A DNA stretch of 6,308 nucleotides from an uncultured Porphyromonadaceae bacterium (GCA_947166165.1 CAMVDK010000184.1:1-6308), one strand, 5' to 3'; positions 1 to 6,136 are shown, counted from the stretch's first letter. Numbers and translations are program-made. The notes: generated by a model not told the origin, from the letters alone.

Positions 1-178
1 GCAGGTTCACGCTGCCGTTGTGCAGCCACAATGAGGTCTGCGTGGTGCCAGGGCCAACTTGGTTGTGGAACAGCGTGTCGACCACATAGGGGTCGCCCAC
101 GATGTTGATGGTGCCACTGGCATGTGCCGCCACCGACAGGCCGAGCAGCGCGGTGGCGAGGAGTATGCTTTTTTTCAT
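1..178 (-). CDS. Secreted protein, N-terminal fragment (possibly phosphodiester glycosidase family)
   Basis: This is the first 59 codons of a minus-strand gene that continues beyond the left edge of the window. The start ATG (176-178) opens a clear signal peptide, MKKSILLATALLGLSVAAHA, with likely cleavage after AHA, so the product is exported. The mature part begins SGTINIVGDPYVVDTLF and then shows a VGPGTTQTSLWL segment. From memory, a 'GPGT-TQT-L-L' opening is common in Bacteroidales secreted proteins annotated as phosphodiester glycosidases (NAGPA-type domain), but the catalytic region is outside the window, so that family call is only a suggestion. The gene follows the dockerin gene on the same strand with a 153-base gap containing a terminator. 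I see no convincing TAnnTTTG promoter in the remaining space, so how it is transcribed is unclear. The existence of the gene is well supported; its function is not. Confidence 0.7.
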   Translation of the reverse strand, partial: MKKSILLATALLGLSVAAHASGTINIVGDPYVVDTLFHNQVGPGTTQTSLWLHNGSVNL

Positions 179-219
179 AAAAAGAGTGTCGATTGTTGGT
201 GAAAGGAAGGGAAAAACGA

Positions 220-284
220 ACCGCGGATTTCACGAATTCCGTGCTCCCGCCGTGGGGGCAGGCACCATTCGCGAAATCCGCGGT
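220..284 (-). terminator. Rho-independent terminator of the dockerin-protein gene
   Basis: An 18-base inverted repeat (220-237 paired with 267-284) has 17 of 18 positions matching, including a 12-base uninterrupted arm ACCGCGGATTTC. The 29-base loop is itself able to pair partly. Read on the minus strand, the stem is followed within three bases by TTTTT. It lies 48 bases beyond the stop codon of the 332-1792 gene, in the right place and orientation to end its transcript. Confidence 0.8.
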
Positions 285-331
285 GAAGCGTTCAGCCGCT
301 CATCGCAGTGAGGGCTGAGTGGCGTTCATGC

Positions 332-1792
332 TCAAGCCTTGCCGAGCATGATGTTGATTACGATGTTCATGTCGTCGACATCCACCGTGCCGTTGCCATC
401 GGCGTCGGCATTGGGATAATTCTCGAGCGTGGCGCCCTTGTTGAGCATGATGTTGATGATGATATTCATGTCGTCGACATCCACCACACCGTTGCCGTCG
501 GCGTCGCCCTTGACTCCGGGCTGCTCGCCGCCGCGGGGCTTCACGTTCTTACCCATGCGGTAGATACCGAAGCCGTTCTGGCACTTGTAGGTGAGGATGG
601 TGACAAACTCGTTGCCATCTTCGTCGACATCGGGAATCACCTCGAAGCTGTGGATGCGGATACCGCTGTCGCTGGTGTGGCCGAGCGAGTCGGCGGGAAT
701 CTGCCAATACTTGACCATCGACTCGAGTGCGAGGCTCTCGTCGAGCTCAACGATGTTGGCCTGGCAGCCGTGGCCGTCGCCCTGATACTGGCGGATGCTG
801 TAGAGCATGAAGTTGCGGCCGTCGAGGTGGAACTCGGTCAGGCCGTTGGTGCCAGCCTCGGGCTGCAGGGCGTAGTCGGCCACGTTGTTGAAGCTGTCGT
901 AGAGCGAACCGTCGATCTGATACAGAGCGGGAGCGCTGTAGAAACCGTCGATCCAGAACAGCTCGCCGTTGTAGAGGTCATCCTCGCTCTCGCCCAGACA
1001 CATCTTGATGAACGGAGCGAAGCCCCACGAGGCCACTTCCTCGCTGGCGGAGCCGGTCTCGGCGCTCCAGCCCAGGGGGAATTGGACGATCTGGATGTGG
1101 TAGTCGGTGCCGTCGAAGCCCGGCTCCCAGTCGGCGCCCTGGTCGGCGTGCCAGCGGTAGATGAGGTCGCTGTTGGCGCCAGCGCCCATCACGTTGCACT
1201 GCTCCTGCTCGCGGGTGATGTCGCCCATCACGTCGATGTAGTCGACGCGGGCGCACACTTCCTCCTCGGTCTCGGCCTTGATGAGCGTGCCCACCGAGGT
1301 GAGCTCGCCGCTCTCGAGGTCGACCTGATAGAGGTTGAACGAGCGGGTGGCCTCGCTGGTGTACTGGGCGAGCCACAGGTGGCCGAAGTGGTCAACACCG
1401 ATGTTGTTGGCCAGAAGCGAAGCCTGGGCGGTGTTGCCGTAAGGCTGGCCGTTGAGCTTGAGCAGCACAGGGTCGAGCGGAGTGCCGTCTTCCACCTTGT
1501 AGCGGAAGATGACGCACTGCATGGCCGTGGTGGTGTCGTCGATCTGGTAGGTGTACAGCGGCGAGCAGGTCTGTGCAATCAGCACCTGGTCGTTGTACAC
1601 GGTGGCGCGGCGGGCATAGTTGTTGGCAAACGGCAGGGCGTTGTAGGCCAGCTCACCAGTGTGCACGCGCGAGATGATCCAGTCGTTCACGAGTTTGTAG
1701 TCGCCCACTTGTTCGTAGGTCTGTCCATCGGTGCCGGCGCTCATCGTCAAGGCTGCAGCACCCAAAGCAAGAGAAAGTAAAAATTTCTTCAT
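332..1792 (-). CDS. Secreted protein with C-terminal type I dockerin domain
   Basis: The 486-residue product starts with a signal peptide (MKKFLLSLALGAAALTMSA), so it is exported. Residues about 20-420 form a large extracellular region I do not recognise. It is rich in Tyr, Trp and acidic residues with recurring short strand-like segments (for example LFWIDGFYSAPALYQIDG and FGHLWLAQYTSEA), which would suit a beta-propeller or similar beta fold; this is inference. The C-terminus carries two calcium-loop repeats, DADGNGVVDVDD (430-441) and DADGNGTVDVDD (463-474), each followed by an M-N-I-x-I-N-I-M-L helix. That is the duplicated EF-hand-like arrangement of a type I dockerin, ending at the last residue. 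Dockerins normally bind cohesins; no cohesin is encoded in this window. A Bacteroidetes-type promoter lies about 55 bases upstream and a strong terminator follows. The long plus-strand frame opposite it is only a shadow. Confidence 0.93.
   Translation of the reverse strand: MKKFLLSLALGAAALTMSAGTDGQTYEQVGDYKLVNDWIISRVHTGELAYNALPFANNYARRATVYNDQVLIAQTCSPLYTYQIDDTTTAMQCVIFRYKVEDGTPLDPVLLKLNGQPYGNTAQASLLANNIGVDHFGHLWLAQYTSEATRSFNLYQVDLESGELTSVGTLIKAETEEEVCARVDYIDVMGDITREQEQCNVMGAGANSDLIYRWHADQGADWEPGFDGTDYHIQIVQFPLGWSAETGSASEEVASWGFAPFIKMCLGESEDDLYNGELFWIDGFYSAPALYQIDGSLYDSFNNVADYALQPEAGTNGLTEFHLDGRNFMLYSIRQYQGDGHGCQANIVELDESLALESMVKYWQIPADSLGHTSDSGIRIHSFEVIPDVDEDGNEFVTILTYKCQNGFGIYRMGKNVKPRGGEQPGVKGDADGNGVVDVDDMNIIINIMLNKGATLENYPNADADGNGTVDVDDMNIVINIMLGKA
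344..407 (-). repeat. Dockerin repeat 2 coding unit (pairs with 443-506)
   Basis: This 64-bp stretch matches 443-506 at 57 of 64 positions, with an offset of exactly 99 bases (33 codons). It encodes the second calcium loop and helix of the dockerin. Most differences are silent or conservative, as expected of an internal domain duplication kept under selection. Confidence 0.85.
443..506 (-). repeat. Dockerin repeat 1 coding unit (pairs with 344-407)
   Basis: First of the two tandem dockerin coding units. It is joined to the other by a short linker encoding KGATLENYPNA. Confidence 0.85.
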
Positions 1793-1847
1793 GTGATTGG
1801 AATATTAATAATTTAACAAAATTTTATGGTTCTCGCAATAAATCAAG

Positions 1848-1878
1848 CAAAGTAACAAAGAATTTTTCGATTGGCAAA
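1848..1878 (-). promoter_or_regulatory. Bacteroidetes-type promoter of the dockerin-protein gene
   Basis: On the minus strand, TTACTTTG (1848-1855) is one mismatch from the Bacteroidetes -7 consensus TAnnTTTG. TTTG (1875-1878) lies 19 bases upstream as the -33 element. The expected start of transcription is near 1841, giving an AT-rich leader of about 50 bases before the ATG at 1790-1792. Confidence 0.7.
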
Positions 1879-2001
1879 ATAATTCTCCAAAATTTATCAA
1901 AAAAAGTCGGTTTTCAGTCGGTTTGCGAGCTGTGCGGGGTGTGGCAGCTGGGCCGTCTCATGCCGGTGGGCGCTTTGCGGAGGTGCCGCCGGCCTAACGC
2001 G

Positions 2002-2050
2002 AATCGGGCCGCCGCGACTCACCGGGGGGTGAGTGGCGGGCGGCCCGATT
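2002..2050 (-). terminator. Long GC-rich hairpin, probable terminator of the TPR gene
   Basis: Arms 2002-2023 and 2028-2050 pair over an outer 12-bp perfect stem (AATCGGGCCGCC) and an inner 7-bp stem (ACTCACC with GGTGAGT). A small unequal bulge separates the two stems and GGGG forms the loop. The hairpin starts 33 bases past the stop codon of the minus-strand TPR gene. No strong T-tract follows on the minus strand, so it may stabilise the 3' end or work without a canonical U-run. The rest of the 290-base gap holds the dockerin-gene promoter and nothing else I can identify. Confidence 0.6.
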
Positions 2051-2082
2051 GATGTAGTGTGGAGGCTGCCGTGTGCCGCCGG

Positions 2083-2763
2083 TCACTTGCCGGCCAGGGC
2101 GTTGGCGCGCTCGAGATACTTGTCGACGTTGAACTGGTAGGACCGGATGTACTCGTAGTACTTGTCCTTGATCACCTGGTAGATGGCGGCCTCGTCGGCA
2201 TACTTCTTCTGCTCGTGGAGCACGGTGGCCTTCTTGATCATGAACGTGGGCGTGTAGAACACGTTGTCGCCCGACAGCTTCACGGCGCGGTCGAAGGCGG
2301 CGATGGCCTTGTCATACTGCTTGAGGTTGACGTAGCAGTCGCCCAGCAGCGATTGCGATGCCGGACCCACCATGTTGCCTTCGGGGTCGTACTTCTCCAG
2401 ATAGTCGGCGGCCTCTTTGTTCTTGCCCTGCTGATAGAGGATGATGGCGGCGTTGAACGCTGCGCGCTCGGCGGGCTTGTTGCTGTAGGTGTCGAACACC
2501 TTCTCGTATTCCTTCAGGGCGTTCACCGTGTCGCCTTGCATGTAGGCCATGTCGGCCTTGGCGATGTCGTCCTTGGCACGCTGCAAGTTGGGGTTGCGCA
2601 CACCGAAGATGTAGGCGGCCACCAGGAGCACAATCACTGCGGCGGCTCCAAGGGCGTAGTAGATGTACTTCTTGTTCTCTTCAATTCGCTGCGCTGCACC
2701 GGTGAGTGACTCGTTCACTTCCTCGAGTGTGGTGCGAGCGGATTCGTTTTTTCTCTTTGCCAT
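2083..2763 (-). CDS. Membrane-anchored tetratricopeptide-repeat protein
   Basis: The 226-residue product has a short charged N-terminus (1-32), one transmembrane segment at about 34-54 (YYALGAAAVIVLLVAAYIFGV), and a helical C-terminal region. That region carries TPR-like units: MAYMQGDTVNALKEYEKVF near 76, AAIILYQQGKNKEAADYLEKY near 109, and GDCYVNLKQYDKAIAAFDRAVKL near 145. The layout (cytoplasmic tail, single anchor, periplasmic TPRs) resembles YfgM-like proteins. In Bacteroidales a similar TPR gene often sits near ribH, but ribH is not in this window. TPR domains are protein-binding scaffolds; the partner is unknown. The start ATG (2761-2763) is preceded by an AT-rich leader and a -7 element at 2823-2830. 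The gene is divergent from the kinase gene, with the repeat-bracketed cassette between them. Confidence 0.88.
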   Translation of the reverse strand: MAKRKNESARTTLEEVNESLTGAAQRIEENKKYIYYALGAAAVIVLLVAAYIFGVRNPNLQRAKDDIAKADMAYMQGDTVNALKEYEKVFDTYSNKPAERAAFNAAIILYQQGKNKEAADYLEKYDPEGNMVGPASQSLLGDCYVNLKQYDKAIAAFDRAVKLSGDNVFYTPTFMIKKATVLHEQKKYADEAAIYQVIKDKYYEYIRSYQFNVDKYLERANALAGK

Positions 2764-2822
2764 TTTCGTTTTTTATTCTGTTTTTGTTTATTGCAATTGG
2801 GTGCAAGTTTAAAATTGACCTG

Positions 2823-2830
2823 CAAAGGTA
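2823..2830 (-). promoter_or_regulatory. -7 promoter element of the TPR gene
   Basis: TACCTTTG on the minus strand matches TAnnTTTG exactly and is followed by C, as is typical. It lies about 60 bases before the ATG. The -33 position has only a T-run rather than TTTG. The 118-bp repeat begins about 40 bases further upstream, so the cassette boundary sits right behind this promoter. Confidence 0.6.
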
Positions 2831-2868
2831 ATAGATATTTGCCGAATGGAAAAACAATTCGCCTTTTT

Positions 2869-2986
2869 TTTTGCCCAACAGGCCTAAAATCCCCTTCTGC
2901 CCCCCCCTCAACCGATGGCCGCGCGCCGATGCTGGCTACAAGAGGCGCGCTCTCCGCCGCGCCCGCCCACGGCCCAAATGCGGCCC
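2869..2986. repeat. 118-bp direct repeat, copy A (left flank of TA cassette)
   Basis: It matches 4096-4213 without gaps at a constant offset of 1227, with 7 mismatches (2895, 2901, 2952, 2953, 2961, 2966, 2972). It begins TTTTGCCCAACAGGCC and ends CAAATGCGGCCC. Inside is a 7-bp inverted repeat (GCGCGCC 2921-2927 with GGCGCGC 2944-2950, 16-base loop) that is conserved in both copies. No protein-coding function is apparent. Confidence 0.9.
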
Positions 2987-3095
2987 GGGGTGGAATGCTT
3001 TTTCCGCGTTAAACGGGTTTTGACCTGAAGGCCGTCGCCTTGTTGGCGGCGTATGGCTTATGACCATTTGCCGTCAATAGGGTGATTCGCACTAA
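2987..3095. other. Intergenic stretch with one hairpin
   Basis: This non-coding segment lies between repeat copy A and the first MITE-like element. The only structure seen is a 7-bp stem CGTCGCC (3033-3039) with GGCGGCG (3045-3051) and loop TTGTT, including one G-T pair. No T-tract follows and no promoter was seen. Confidence 0.4.
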
Positions 3096-3206
3096 AGGTG
3101 GGTTCGATAAATTGCTTGAGCCGAATTGGGCTTGATCGTTGAGACAAAAGATGCCAGCAAGCAACCCAAGGCGGCCAAAACCATTCATTACTTTTTAGCA
3201 ATTGTG
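3096..3206 (+). mobile_element. MITE-like element, copy 1 (degraded, internally deleted)
   Basis: It is homologous to 6137-6308 in the same orientation, from AGGTGGGTTC through TTAGCAATT. The left terminal repeat is GTTCGATAAATTGC (3102-3115), one base different from copy 2. The right terminal repeat is lost after GCAATT. It lacks 56 bp present in copy 2; the gap falls exactly at a TGAG (3140-3143) that is duplicated at both ends of the extra segment in copy 2. It encodes nothing recognisable and lies just downstream of the antitoxin gene. Confidence 0.75.
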
Positions 3207-3239
3207 TATGTTTGTCTGCGCCACCAATGCTCAATCTGG

Positions 3240-3521
3240 TTATGCATTGGGTGCTTCATGACAGACTTGAAGCACCGGGGCATTCAAAGCTTCTTCTATG
3301 GTGACCACAGTGTCGATGGTGAAGTTATGAGTTCCACGCATCCATTTGCTGATCTCCGCCTCACTCTTGCCAAGCATCATAGCAAGGTCTTTCTGGCGAA
3401 GGCCACGAGCGGTAAGAATTTCATGAATGCGGTCCACAATTTGAAATGAAAGTGCCACACGCTCTTTCACTTCGGGGTCGACGTGTCGACGACGTTCATC
3501 GATTATTCTGCTCCGTTTCAT
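3240..3521 (-). CDS. XRE-family helix-turn-helix antitoxin (HigA-like)
   Basis: The 93-residue protein has a basic N-terminus (MKRSRIIDERRRH), a first helix about 22-39, and a typical HTH_3 fold. In that fold RQKDLAMMLG (42-51) is the second helix and SEAEISKWMRG (53-63) the recognition helix, followed by FTIDTVVTIEEAL. This is the standard DNA-binding antitoxin/autorepressor of HigBA-type modules, expected to bind its own promoter and neutralise the upstream gene product. The start ATG (3519-3521) lies inside the toxin gene, which it overlaps by 26 bases in another frame, indicating translational coupling in one operon. Order toxin-then-antitoxin also fits HigBA. The coding sequence is visibly less GC-rich than the flanking core genes, suggesting acquisition. 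The shadow frame on the plus strand is not a gene. Confidence 0.87.
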   Translation of the reverse strand: MKRSRIIDERRRHVDPEVKERVALSFQIVDRIHEILTARGLRQKDLAMMLGKSEAEISKWMRGTHNFTIDTVVTIEEALNAPVLQVCHEAPNA

Positions 3522-3995
3522 CTCTGCTAAAGTTTAAGTTGCCTATAATTTCTTTGTCAATCAATACAATCGTTCCGTCTTTTATCCTCGACGATATAAA
3601 ACGGCTCGTATCAATCAGTAGTTTGACGTATGGCGCAAGTTCCTTGCTTTCTTCCCATGTGGGTGCTTCTTTCACACCGCCGTTGCCAAACACTAAAATC
3701 TTGTCCGACAGAAGCAAGCAGTACAACCGCACTTTGTTGCCAATGTCAATCGGTATTACGCCTACACCGTCGCCATAATGCCCTTCGGGACGGAAATAGC
3801 GTTCCAAGGCACCTCGTTCGGCAATATTGTCAAGCCAAGATATGACGACATCAATATCTTGGTCATATTCACTTCCAATAGGGAATTTATCAAAAAACGT
3901 TCGAATTCAGAGAGTTCCTCACTCTCTAAATGAATGCTGTAGAAATTCACATTGGAATGTTCTTCAACCAAGTCTATGTAATAATTCCGCCTCAT
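3496..3995 (-). pseudogene. HigB/RelE-like toxin gene, split by a -1 frameshift at T TTT TTG
   Basis: The ATG at 3993-3995 opens MRRNYYIDLVEEHSNVNFYSIHLE and reaches residue 35 (codons CGT TTT TTG, 3899-3891). In that frame the sequence then degenerates and stops at residue 77. A -1 shift on the heptamer T TTT TTG (3897-3891) continues at once as DKFPIGSEYDQDIDVVISWL, then RYFRPEGHYGDGVG, VRLYCLLLSDKILVFGNGGVK, and ends NLNFSRDETEQNNR at 3496. The restored product is 166 residues. The VRLYC...ILVFGNGGVK segment resembles the last strands of the RelE/HigB fold, and pairing with an XRE antitoxin supports a toxin role; both are inference. The break could be a lost T in a homopolymer (mutation or sequencing error), reversible phase variation, or programmed frameshifting. 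The frame after the break is intact, so decay, if real, is recent. Confidence 0.75.
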
Positions 3996-3998
3996 TCT

Positions 3999-4012
3999 TA
4001 ACTTTTAAGTTA
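3999..4012. promoter_or_regulatory. Inverted repeat, candidate antitoxin operator
   Basis: TAACTT (3999-4004) and AAGTTA (4007-4012) form a perfect 6-bp inverted repeat with a 2-base spacer. It lies between the predicted transcription start (near 4014) and the toxin ATG (3995). The position fits an autoregulatory site for the XRE antitoxin; binding is inferred only from location and symmetry. Confidence 0.4.
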
Positions 4013-4020
4013 TCTCGATG

Positions 4021-4052
4021 CAAAGTTATGCCAAAGAATTCAATGCACCAAA
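4021..4052 (-). promoter_or_regulatory. Bacteroidetes-type promoter of the TA operon
   Basis: On the minus strand TAACTTTG (4021-4028) is a perfect TAnnTTTG -7 element followed by C. TTTG (4049-4052) is the -33 element, with a 20-base spacer. It would start transcription about 20 bases before the toxin ATG. It lies inside the cassette, so the TA genes carry their own promoter. Confidence 0.75.
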
Positions 4053-4095
4053 TAAAGTGACTTAAAAATTGGAGTTTCTCTGATTTTTTTGAGAA

Positions 4096-4213
4096 TTTTG
4101 CCCAACAGGCCTAAAATCCCCCTCTGCACCCCCCTCAACCGATGGCCGCGCGCCGATGCTGGCTACAAGAGGCGCGCTTCCCGCCGCACCCGTCCACGCC
4201 CCAAATGCGGCCC
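4096..4213. repeat. 118-bp direct repeat, copy B (right flank of TA cassette)
   Basis: Second copy of the 2869-2986 repeat, same orientation, 111 of 118 positions identical and no gaps. The internal 7-bp stem is preserved (4148-4154 with 4171-4177). It ends about 70 bases upstream of the kinase promoter. Confidence 0.9.
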
Positions 4214-4285
4214 CACGCTGACCGCATTTCCTGTCAAAGCAGCTCCCGGATAATCGGCAAAGTTGTGGCTGCTGAACTGGATTTT

Positions 4286-4317
4286 TTTGTGCATTGCGCT
4301 TTTTTGTTGTAACTTTG
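4286..4317 (+). promoter_or_regulatory. Bacteroidetes-type promoter of the nucleoside kinase gene
   Basis: TTTG (4286-4289) and TAACTTTG (4310-4317) are separated by 20 bases, and the latter matches TAnnTTTG perfectly. Transcription should begin near 4324, leaving a leader of about 80 bases before the chosen ATG at 4404. This rules out the in-frame ATG at 4263, which lies upstream of the promoter. Confidence 0.78.
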
Positions 4318-4403
4318 CGGCTCCAACCATGCGCCTCGGGGCACTGCTGGCGGCCGCCCGCAGCGGCGGGGCGATGACAACCACCTTTTTTATCAACCCA
4401 GCT

Positions 4404-6077
4404 ATGGACAAAGAACTCAAGATTTTCTGCAAGAATACGGGGGAATACATCCCCATCGACGGCGGCGACTCGCTGCTCGACCTCTACCGCACCATCCGGC
4501 CGCGCCTGGGCCTGGAGGCCCTCGTGGCTCTGGTCAACAACAAGTGCGAAGACCTGCGCTATCCGGTGTACGGCCCCAAGCATGTGGAGTTTATCGGCCT
4601 CAACAATCCTCACGGCCAGCGCGCCTACGTGCGCTCGCTGTGCATGGTGCTCTACAAGGCCATCCGCGACCTGTATCCCGGCAAGCGTCTGCGCATCGAG
4701 CATTCGATTTCGGGCGGATTCTACTGCATCCTCAAGCACGACGAGCATGAGCTGACCGCCGAGGTGGTCGACGCCATCAAGGCGCGCATGCACGAGATTG
4801 TGGAGCAGGACCTCACGTTTGTGCGGCGCGAGCGGCTCACCACCGACGTCATCGAGATGTTCCGCCAGCAGGGACTCAACGACAAGGTGCGGCTTCTGGA
4901 GTCGTGCCACGACCTCTATACGGTCTACTACAAGCTGGGCGACCTCATCGACAGCTACTACGGCCCGCTGGTGCCCAGCACCGGACTGCTGCGCGTGTTC
5001 GACCTGCAGCCCTACGAGCAAGGCATGCTCCTGCTGCCGCCGTCGGCCGCCGATGCCAGCGTGCCGGCCGAGCGCACCAAGATGCCCAAGATGTTTGCCG
5101 CATTCAAGGACTATCTGGCCTTCAACGACGTGATCGGCATCGAAGATGTGGGCACCATCAACAAGGCCGTGCATCACAAATACGCCCCGATGCTGGTGGC
5201 TGTTGCCGAGGCTCTGCACAACAAGATGTTCGACAAAATAGCGCGCGACATCGCCGACCGATTCCATCAGGGCGGAGCGCGGGTGGTGCTGATTGCCGGC
5301 CCTTCGTCGAGTGGCAAGACCACGTCGAGCAAGCGACTGGCCATCCAGCTGGTGACCAACTACATCCGCCCGAAGGTGATTGAACTCGACAACTACTTCG
5401 TCGACCGCCACCGCACGCCGCGCGACGAGAGCGGCGACTTCGACTACGAGTCGCTTTACGCACTCGACCTCGAGCGGTTCAACGCCGACCTCACCGACCT
5501 CATCGCCGGCCGCGAGGTGAACATGCCCACCTACAATTTCACCACCGGCGAGCGCGAATACCGTGGCAACACCCTGCAGCTCAAGGAGAACGAGATCCTG
5601 CTCATCGAGGGCATCCACGGTTTGAATCCTGAACTCACCAAGCAAATCCCCGAGGACCTCAAGTTCCGCCTCTACGTGAGCGCGCTCACCACGCTGAGCA
5701 TCGACGACCACAACTGGGTGTCGACCACCGACACGCGGCTGCTGCGGCGCATCATCCGCGACGCAAAGTACCGCGGAGCTACGGCGCTCAACACCATCGC
5801 CCGCTGGCCCAGTGTGCGCCGCGGCGAGTCGAAGTGGATTTTCCCCTATCAGGAGAACGCCGATGCCACGTTCAACTCCTCGCTCCTGTTCGAGCTGGCG
5901 GTGATACGCAGCCATGCCGAGCCGCTGCTCCGCCAGGTGCCCAACAATGCGCCCGAATATGCTGAGGCCAGCCGGCTGCTCAGGTTCCTGAGCTACTTCG
6001 AGCCCCTCGACGAGAAGGACATTCCTGGCACCAGCCTGCTGCGCGAGTTCCTGGGCGGCAGCAGTTTCATCTACTGA
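4404..6077 (+). CDS. Nucleoside (uridine-type) kinase with N-terminal TGS and SAD-like domains
   Basis: The 557-residue protein joins a tRNA-synthetase-like N-terminus to a kinase. Residues 1-60 resemble a TGS domain (MDKELKIFCKNTGEYIPIDG). About 60-240 resembles the second additional domain of threonyl-tRNA synthetase (RIEHSISGGFYC, His100). From about 290 comes a uridine kinase/phosphoribulokinase-type P-loop domain: Walker A GPSSSGKT (299-306), DNYF (329-332) with a probable substrate-binding Asp, PRDESGDFDYE, and EGIHGLN (402-408). It is expected to use ATP to phosphorylate a nucleoside such as uridine in pyrimidine salvage; the role of the N-terminal domains is unknown. The frame is open from 4263, but ATG 4404 is preferred because the promoter lies at 4286-4317 and conserved family sequence starts at MDKEL; ATGs at 4329 and 4374 remain possible. 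Length and domain order match Bacteroidales homologues as I remember them. Confidence 0.92.
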   Translation: MDKELKIFCKNTGEYIPIDGGDSLLDLYRTIRPRLGLEALVALVNNKCEDLRYPVYGPKHVEFIGLNNPHGQRAYVRSLCMVLYKAIRDLYPGKRLRIEHSISGGFYCILKHDEHELTAEVVDAIKARMHEIVEQDLTFVRRERLTTDVIEMFRQQGLNDKVRLLESCHDLYTVYYKLGDLIDSYYGPLVPSTGLLRVFDLQPYEQGMLLLPPSAADASVPAERTKMPKMFAAFKDYLAFNDVIGIEDVGTINKAVHHKYAPMLVAVAEALHNKMFDKIARDIADRFHQGGARVVLIAGPSSSGKTTSSKRLAIQLVTNYIRPKVIELDNYFVDRHRTPRDESGDFDYESLYALDLERFNADLTDLIAGREVNMPTYNFTTGEREYRGNTLQLKENEILLIEGIHGLNPELTKQIPEDLKFRLYVSALTTLSIDDHNWVSTTDTRLLRRIIRDAKYRGATALNTIARWPSVRRGESKWIFPYQENADATFNSSLLFELAVIRSHAEPLLRQVPNNAPEYAEASRLLRFLSYFEPLDEKDIPGTSLLREFLGGSSFIY

Positions 6078-6136
6078 GCCACCCCGCCCGTGGCATTGCC
6101 CGCAAAAGGAGAGTGTTTCAAAAAGGGACCTTCATT

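Noticed and set aside
308..1780. 490-codon open frame on the plus strand opposite the dockerin gene
   Set aside because: Its composition is Val/Asp/His/Leu-biased and low in complexity, as expected of an antisense frame. The minus strand has a signal peptide, dockerin, promoter and terminator.
2059..2709. 216-codon plus-strand frame opposite the TPR gene
   Set aside because: Antisense shadow with Val/Leu/His/Gly bias; the TPR protein has a membrane anchor and repeats.
2681..2911. 76-codon minus-strand frame over the TPR promoter region
   Set aside because: It runs through the promoter and the 118-bp repeat and ends in the TPR gene in another frame; no start context or domain.
2893..2950. 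Possible CRISPR or integron-type recombination site in the 118-bp repeats
   Set aside because: Only two copies, 1.2 kb apart, without regular spacers, integrase or cas genes. The 7-bp stem alone does not define such a site.
3126..3449. 107-codon plus-strand frame across MITE copy 1 and the antitoxin gene
   Set aside because: It joins a repeat to the antisense of an HTH gene and has no family resemblance.
4062..5915. 617-codon open frame on the minus strand opposite the kinase gene
   Set aside because: It is a shadow of the GC-rich kinase codons: Val/Glu/His/Gly-rich without domain structure. The plus strand carries clear kinase motifs and a promoter.
6078..6136. Rho-independent terminator directly after the kinase gene
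   Set aside because: No stem of useful length with a T-tract is present; the nearest strong structure is the MITE-like element itself.
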